NCBI GenBank assembly: GCA_007119345.1
Contig: SKPV01000071.1
Location: forward strand, 1 to 9,710
Direction of reading: 5' to 3'
DNA: 9,710 bases
Source: Halovivax sp.
GTDB lineage: Archaea > Halobacteriota > Halobacteria > Halobacteriales > Natrialbaceae
A program made the translations under genes and the position numbers. The notes under the pieces were generated by a model, which worked only from the letters and a program-made list of their open reading frames with translations, did not search any database and was not told the origin of the DNA. Shown here one piece after another: positions 6,411 through 9,710 of the stretch. Every line of letters begins with the position of its first letter. Within the stretch, counting starts at the first letter, position 1.

Positions 6411-7094
6411 ATGGCCTTCCGCGTTGACGAGTCCGCGAGCGACGTTCGGGTGTTCGATCGTTTCGACGGCGGCGTCAGCTGGATCGCCCACCCCGAAGAG
6501 ACCATGCAACGGGCCAGTCACGCGCTCGAGGTCGACGGCGAGGTCTGGGTGATCGACCCCGTCGACGGCGAGGGTCTGGACGACCTGCTCGCCGAGTTGG
6601 GAGACGTCGCCGGCGTCGTCGTCCTGTTCGACCGCCACCGTCGGGACGCGGATCCGATCGCCCGGCGCCACGACGTGCCGGTCTACCTCCCCGACTGGTT
6701 CGACGACGTCGGCGACGAACTCGACTCGCCGGTCGCTCGCTTCGGCGCCGAGCTCGCGGACACCGGCCTGGGCGCCCACGTGGTGAAAAACGGCCCGTAC
6801 TGGCAAGAGGCCGCCCTCTACGACGCCGAGCGGCGGACCCTCGTCGTTCCCGAGGCGGTCGGCACCGCCGCGTACTTCCGCACCGACGACGCCCGCCTCG
6901 GCGTCCACCCGATGCTCCGGGCGTTCCCGCCGCGCGACCGACTCTCGGGGTTCGACCCGGACCGCATCCTCGTCGGCCACGGCGAGGGAGTCGCGACCGA
7001 CGGCGCCGCGGCGCTCGAGGACGCCCTCGCCGGTGCCAGGCGACGGGCGCCGCGCCTCTACGCGAAGGCGCTTCGCCAGCTCTCGCCGATCTGA
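6411..7094 (+). CDS. Metallo-beta-lactamase-fold-like protein, degenerate metal motif
   Basis: A 227-residue acidic cytoplasmic protein whose strand order resembles the metallo-beta-lactamase fold: GGVSWIAHPEE (20-30), VDGEVWVIDPVDGEGLDDLL (41-60, with the usual early Asp at D49), GVVVLFDRHRRDAD (68-81), and RILVGHGEGV (185-194) near the C-terminus, followed by a helix (GAAALEDALAGAR). The usual T-H-x-H-x-D-H metal motif should fall at about 74-79, but here it is D-R-H-R-R-D, keeping only one His (H76). H190 in VGHG is kept. Either it binds metal differently or it is a non-catalytic relative; the substrate is unknown. The start at 6411 is set by TTTATG 27.5 nt upstream. The gene diverges from the PhzF-family gene across 212 nt and converges with the CoA-binding-protein gene. 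Confidence 0.78.
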   Translation: MAFRVDESASDVRVFDRFDGGVSWIAHPEETMQRASHALEVDGEVWVIDPVDGEGLDDLLAELGDVAGVVVLFDRHRRDADPIARRHDVPVYLPDWFDDVGDELDSPVARFGAELADTGLGAHVVKNGPYWQEAALYDAERRTLVVPEAVGTAAYFRTDDARLGVHPMLRAFPPRDRLSGFDPDRILVGHGEGVATDGAAALEDALAGARRRAPRLYAKALRQLSPI

Positions 7095-7142
7095 GGCCGG
7101 CGGCCTCGTCGACCGGATCGGTCGATCGTCGTCGGCGGTCGT

Positions 7143-7186
7143 AGGTCAGCCATCGGCGGACGCCAAAGGTCACCCATCGGCGGACG
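7143..7186. repeat. Imperfect 24-bp-period direct repeat
   Basis: AGGTCASCCATCGGCGGACG occurs at 7143-7162 and 7167-7186 with one difference (S is G, then C). It sits in the 174-nt gap between two convergent genes. No T-run or strong hairpin terminator is evident in this gap. Confidence 0.7.
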
Positions 7187-7268
7187 GCGTGGACCAGCAC
7201 TCGCCGGACGTCGTGGGCCCCAGCTCACCCACCCCGCCGACGGCGAACAACGCGAACCGTTCGATCGC

Positions 7269-7679
7269 TCAGCCGTACAACCGACGGTGTTCGACCCGCA
7301 TGCAGCGGTCCTGGACGACGGTCTTGTCGGCGGCCTCGGCGCGCGCCGCCGCCTCCTCGTCGCGGATCCCCAGCTGAGTCCAGATCACGCGCACGTCGTC
7401 CCGATCGAGGGCCTCGTCCACGATGTCGGCGACTTCGTCGCTCGGTCGGAAGACGCAGGCCACGTCCACCTCCTGTTCGACGGCAGCGAGGGAATCCGCC
7501 GGCTCGCGTCCGAAAATCTCCTCGGCGTGCGGATTGACGGGGACGATCTCGTAGCCGTTCTCGCGGAGGTACCGGGGGACGTCGTGGGCGTCCTTTCCGG
7601 GCGTGCTCGAACAGCCGACGACGGCGATCGTCCGGAGGCCCAGGATCTCCCGGAGCGCCTCGTCGCTCTCGACTGGCAT
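7269..7679 (-). CDS. CoA-binding domain protein (YccU-like)
   Basis: A 136-residue stand-alone CoA-binding Rossmann domain (CoA_binding_2, YccU-like), the fold used in succinyl-CoA synthetase alpha subunits. The nucleotide loop TIAVVGCSSTPGKDAHDVPR (17-36) is followed by YLRENGYEIVPVNP (37-50), both closely matching the family consensus. Downstream are VACVFRPSDEV (73-83), VIWTQLGIRDEEA (98-110) and a conserved C-terminal Cys in VVQDRCMRVEHRRL (C126). The whole protein is about the usual size, so it is complete. The biological role of these proteins is not established; binding of CoA or a CoA ester is the family expectation. It lies downstream of the RAD55-like gene on the same strand, but an 81-nt gap with its own TATA element argues for separate transcription. 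Confidence 0.93.
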   Translation of the reverse strand: MPVESDEALREILGLRTIAVVGCSSTPGKDAHDVPRYLRENGYEIVPVNPHAEEIFGREPADSLAAVEQEVDVACVFRPSDEVADIVDEALDRDDVRVIWTQLGIRDEEAAARAEAADKTVVQDRCMRVEHRRLYG

Positions 7680-7703
7680 GGCCGACTCTACAGGGACCGG
7701 CCA

Positions 7704-7709
7704 CCTAAA
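7704..7709 (-). promoter_or_regulatory. TATA-like box of the CoA-binding-protein gene (leaderless)
   Basis: On the minus strand TTTAGG is centred about 27.5 nt upstream of the ATG at 7679. It lies in the gap after the RAD55-like gene, so this gene likely has its own leaderless transcript. Confidence 0.65.
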
Positions 7710-7760
7710 CCGTCGGGATCGCCGCGAAAATCGAGTCCGGTCCTTTGATCCGCTCCGGAG

Positions 7761-8384
7761 TCAGGAGAGGCCCGCCGTTCGAATCGCCCGCTCCTCGCCG
7801 TCGCCCTCTTCGATCTCGATCACGACGTCGAACAGCTGCTTCAGCGTGTTCATCGTCTGGTCGTCGTGGGCCGTCGAGTCGATGACGCACAGTCCCAGCG
7901 CGTCGGCGCTCTGTATCCGGCCGGTGAAGACGTGGAGGAATCGGAAGACGGTCTGGAGGTTCGAGTACATCAGCAGCGTCGAGATCGAGTGCAACAGGAT
8001 GCGATTGTCCGTGAGGCCGCGGGCCTCGTAGAACTCCTGGAGGAACTCGGAGAGCTTGATCCCGATGCCGGTCATGTCGACGGGTGAGGAGGCGTACTTG
8101 ATGCGCGGATCGTCGTCGATCGTTCCGATTCCGCGCTGCTTGGTGACGCAGTCGACCACACCGACGTCCGGGTCGGAGACGTCGACGGCGGCGTCGAATT
8201 CGCTCAGGACCTTGTCGGCGCTGTCTTTGGTCGTCACGACGATCGATCCGTCGTCGCGATTCGCGCCGCTGACCAGAATGTCGAGCGCGAGGTCGCGCTT
8301 GCCGGTCAGCGGTGGCCCCGCTACGAGAACGTTCGTGCCGGAGTCGATATCGTCCGCGGGGTGGACGTCGGCGAGGTCGTACAT
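7761..8384 (-). CDS. RAD55/KaiC-like RecA-fold ATPase with atypical Walker motifs
   Basis: A 207-residue single-domain RecA-fold protein of the type annotated in haloarchaea as RAD55-family ATPase or HTR-like protein. The phosphate-binding loop is GPPLTGKR (23-30), where the residue after GK is Arg rather than Ser/Thr. The expected Walker B strand is NRILLHSISTLLMY (127-140), where the usual Asp/Glu is His132. Another strand, GLCVIDSTAHDDQTM (164-178), carries an Asp and leads to the KaiC-like KQLFDVVIEIEE strand. ATP hydrolysis may be weak or absent, and a nucleotide-sensing regulatory role is possible. There is no DNA-binding domain or membrane segment. Unlike its neighbours it appears to have a leadered mRNA: AGGATGTGA (8 of 9 matches to the anti-16S sequence) lies 9 nt before the ATG at 8384, and the TATA-like element is about 90 nt upstream. 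Confidence 0.88.
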   Translation of the reverse strand: MYDLADVHPADDIDSGTNVLVAGPPLTGKRDLALDILVSGANRDDGSIVVTTKDSADKVLSEFDAAVDVSDPDVGVVDCVTKQRGIGTIDDDPRIKYASSPVDMTGIGIKLSEFLQEFYEARGLTDNRILLHSISTLLMYSNLQTVFRFLHVFTGRIQSADALGLCVIDSTAHDDQTMNTLKQLFDVVIEIEEGDGEERAIRTAGLS

Positions 8385-8393
8385 GCCAGGTTC

Positions 8394-8402
8394 TCACATC
8401 CT
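8394..8402 (-). promoter_or_regulatory. Shine-Dalgarno-like site of the RAD55-like gene
   Basis: On the minus strand AGGATGTGA matches AGGAGGTGA at 8 of 9 positions and ends 9 nt before the ATG at 8384. No other gene in the window shows such a site at a plausible distance, and it supports the chosen start. Confidence 0.5.
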
Positions 8403-8437
8403 CTCGTCGGGCACCGTGACGATCGCGATCGAACGCG

Positions 8438-8477
8438 TTCCCACTATGGGAAACACATACGGTGAGCGGGTTATATT
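8438..8477 (-). promoter_or_regulatory. TATA-like box and operator-like inverted repeat of the RAD55-like gene
   Basis: On the minus strand AATATAA (8471-8477) is a strong TATA-like element. A start 25-30 nt downstream would fall near 8447, inside the perfect inverted repeat TTCCCA-CTA-TGGGAA (8438-8452). A bound regulator there would overlap the transcript start. A 12-bp palindrome CGATCGCGATCG (8420-8431) lies further into the leader, which would be about 60 nt long. Confidence 0.5.
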
Positions 8478-8572
8478 CCTTTTGATTACATACATCCTTC
8501 AGCGGTGATTTGTTTCGGGGATTGGCAGCAGACGCCGGAATCGGAGCCGGAACGAGCCGGTTTCGGGAGGGA

Positions 8573-8630
8573 GGTTGCGAGCCGCGTCGAAGGAAGTCGA
8601 GAGCCACAGCCAAAGGGGTCGCGAGCCGCG
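8573..8630. repeat. Imperfect direct repeat downstream of the UbiA-family gene
   Basis: GGTTGCGAGCCGCG (8573-8586) and GGTCGCGAGCCGCG (8617-8630) differ at one base and are 44 bp apart. They lie in the 287-nt stretch between the UbiA-family gene and the RAD55-like gene. Apart from this repeat and the RAD55-like promoter I see no gene there. Confidence 0.5.
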
Positions 8631-8671
8631 GCGGAGGGAGAGGAAGCCGTGGCAACCTCTGGGCGGGCCCG

Positions 8672-9526
8672 CTACAGCGGGGAGCCGACGACGAGGGCCG
8701 CCCGACCGACGATGAACGCGACCGCGGCGAGGAACATCCCGTACTTGAGGTGTGCCTGCCCCGCGGCCGGATCGCGGAAGCTCTCGCGGGCGGCGTACAC
8801 CATGTAGGCGGCTGCCGGGATCACGATCGCCAGGTACGCCTCCTCGAAGTGCCCGAGGAAGTACGGCGTCGGGCTGGCGAGGATCGCCGCCGCCAGCACG
8901 GCCGCCGCCACCCAGAGCGCCCGTCGCTCGCCGATCGCGATCGGCAGCGTGTTCAGCCCTTCCTTCCGGTCGCCCTCGACGTCCTCGACGTCCTTGACGA
9001 TCTCGCGGCTGATCGTGGACAGCGCGGCGAGCAGGAAGAGGACGATCGCCGGTTCGACGTTCCCGACCGCCGCGGCTCCGAAGAGGAAGGTGGACCCGCC
9101 GAGGTAGGCGACGACCACGTTGCCCGCCCCCGGAAGTCCCTTGAAGATCGACGTGTAGCTCACCAGCGCGGCCAGGTTGATCACCGCGATGGCGATCGCG
9201 AGCCACGGCAGCGTCAACGCCAGCGCCACGGCGCCGACGAAGCAGGCGATCGAGTACCACAGCGCCTGACGCGGGGTCACGGCGCCCCGGGGAATCGGAC
9301 GATCCGGCTTGTTGTGGGCGTCGATCTCGCGGTCGAAGTAGTCGTTGATCGCGTTGCCGGCCCCGGTGCCCAAGAAGGTGGCTACGACCGCGGCCGCCAC
9401 GAAGTACAGCGCGTCGGTCACTCCGCCAGCGACGAACGCGCCGATGAACGTCAACACGCCGGCGGCGAAGGAGTTCACTGGCCGCAACAGCTCCCACAAC
9501 CCGCGCGCCGTCTCGACCGCCGTCAT
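8672..9526 (-). CDS. UbiA-family prenyltransferase, probable DGGGP synthase
   Basis: A 284-residue integral membrane prenyltransferase with about eight or nine hydrophobic helices. The first Asp-rich motif is NAINDYFDREIDAHNKPDRP (58-77), with N61, D62, D65 and D69 for Mg2+-diphosphate binding. The second is REIVKDVEDVEGDRKEG (174-190), with D179, D182 and D186. YTSIFKGLPGAGN (124-136) lies between them. In haloarchaea this sequence type is usually geranylgeranylglycerol-phosphate geranylgeranyltransferase (EC 2.5.1.42), which adds the second C20 chain in archaeol lipid synthesis. A quinone- or haem-type UbiA enzyme is the alternative, since haloarchaea carry several paralogues and no neighbour decides it. 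The length is typical. The start at 9526 has CTTTATC about 27.5 nt upstream and no Shine-Dalgarno, so the mRNA is probably leaderless. Confidence 0.92.
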   Translation of the reverse strand: MTAVETARGLWELLRPVNSFAAGVLTFIGAFVAGGVTDALYFVAAAVVATFLGTGAGNAINDYFDREIDAHNKPDRPIPRGAVTPRQALWYSIACFVGAVALALTLPWLAIAIAVINLAALVSYTSIFKGLPGAGNVVVAYLGGSTFLFGAAAVGNVEPAIVLFLLAALSTISREIVKDVEDVEGDRKEGLNTLPIAIGERRALWVAAAVLAAAILASPTPYFLGHFEEAYLAIVIPAAAYMVYAARESFRDPAAGQAHLKYGMFLAAVAFIVGRAALVVGSPL

Positions 9527-9550
9527 GGCGGTGAGTGTTCAACCGGCCGT

Positions 9551-9557
9551 GATAAAG
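9551..9557 (-). promoter_or_regulatory. TATA-like box of the UbiA-family gene (leaderless)
   Basis: On the minus strand CTTTATC is centred about 27.5 nt upstream of the ATG at 9526, with no Shine-Dalgarno-like site in between. Confidence 0.65.
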
Positions 9558-9606
9558 CGTGCGATCCGCGTCCGTGCAGGTCGGCGCTGGGTAGGCCGGG
9601 AACGGA

Positions 9607-9659
9607 GCTGATCGCGGCCGGGGCGAATCTCGATCGGGCTGATCAGGGCCGGGGCAAAT
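9607..9659. repeat. Imperfect 22-bp direct repeat, period 31
   Basis: A 22-bp sequence beginning GCTGATC and containing GGCCGGGGC occurs at 9607-9628 and 9638-9659, matching at 19 of 22 positions. It lies upstream of the UbiA-family promoter in a stretch with no recognisable gene. Confidence 0.7.
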
Positions 9660-9673
9660 AGACGACCGCGTGC

Positions 9674-9710
9674 GATCGCCGCAGGACCGGATCGCCGCAG
9701 GACCGGATCG
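9674..9710. repeat. 16-bp tandem repeat at the window edge
   Basis: The unit GATCGCCGCAGGACCG occurs at 9674-9689 and 9690-9705, and a third copy starts (GATCG) at the last five bases. The array runs off the window, so its full length is unknown. The period is not a multiple of three. Confidence 0.85.

Noticed and set aside
8668..8681. Hairpin CCCGC-TACA-GCGGG at the UbiA-family stop codon as a terminator
   Set aside because: Only 5 bp, no following T-run, and expected by chance at this GC content.
7761..9526. UbiA-family and RAD55-like genes as one operon
   Set aside because: A 287-nt gap with a separate strong TATA-like element and inverted repeat before the RAD55-like gene argues for independent transcription.
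8510..9661. 383-codon open frame on the plus strand opposite the UbiA-family gene
   Set aside because: Its composition is Arg/Gly/Asp-rich without motifs. The opposite strand has both diagnostic Asp-rich prenyltransferase motifs and hydrophobic helices.

Overview
The window looks like a chromosomal segment of an extremely halophilic archaeon (class Halobacteria). GC content is high and strongly biased at third codon positions. The encoded proteins are rich in Asp and Glu. Seven of the ten genes have an AT-rich TATA-like element centred about 27-30 nt upstream of the start codon with no Shine-Dalgarno sequence, which is the leaderless-transcript layout common in haloarchaea. The genus cannot be decided from the sequence.

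Layout, left to right: a 35-bp tandem repeat in a gene-free edge (1-226); an isoaspartyl peptidase/L-asparaginase-family Ntn-hydrolase (minus, 227-1177); a divergent promoter region; NADP-type isocitrate dehydrogenase (plus, 1403-2671) with a 3' hairpin; a 286-nt intergenic stretch that may hold a small RNA or structured leader; a 105-aa protein of unknown function (plus, 2958-3275); a small single-domain cupin (minus, 3330-3671); a gene-free stretch with a 39-bp tandem repeat; a zinc-ribbon plus winged-helix-like protein (plus, 3931-4455); a two-helix membrane protein with a coiled coil and disordered tail (plus, 4536-5144); a PhzF-family isomerase-like protein (minus, 5215-6198); a metallo-beta-lactamase-like protein with a degenerate metal motif (plus, 6411-7094); a CoA-binding YccU-like protein (minus, 7269-7679); a RAD55/KaiC-like RecA-fold ATPase with altered Walker motifs (minus, 7761-8384); and a UbiA-family prenyltransferase, probably the archaeal-lipid enzyme DGGGP synthase (minus, 8672-9526). 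The right edge (9527-9710) carries further short repeats.

The genes do not form one pathway. They are mostly single-gene transcription units with their own promoters: central carbon metabolism (icd), membrane ether-lipid synthesis (ubiA family), peptide or amide turnover, and several conserved but poorly characterised proteins. I found no tRNA, rRNA, CRISPR array, insertion sequence, integrase, toxin-antitoxin pair or defence cluster. I see no convincing undescribed multi-gene system. The best leads are the RAD55-like gene (altered ATP-binding motifs and the only leadered, operator-like promoter here), the possible small RNA between icd and the next gene, the 39-bp repeat, and the metallo-beta-lactamase-like protein lacking the usual His motif.
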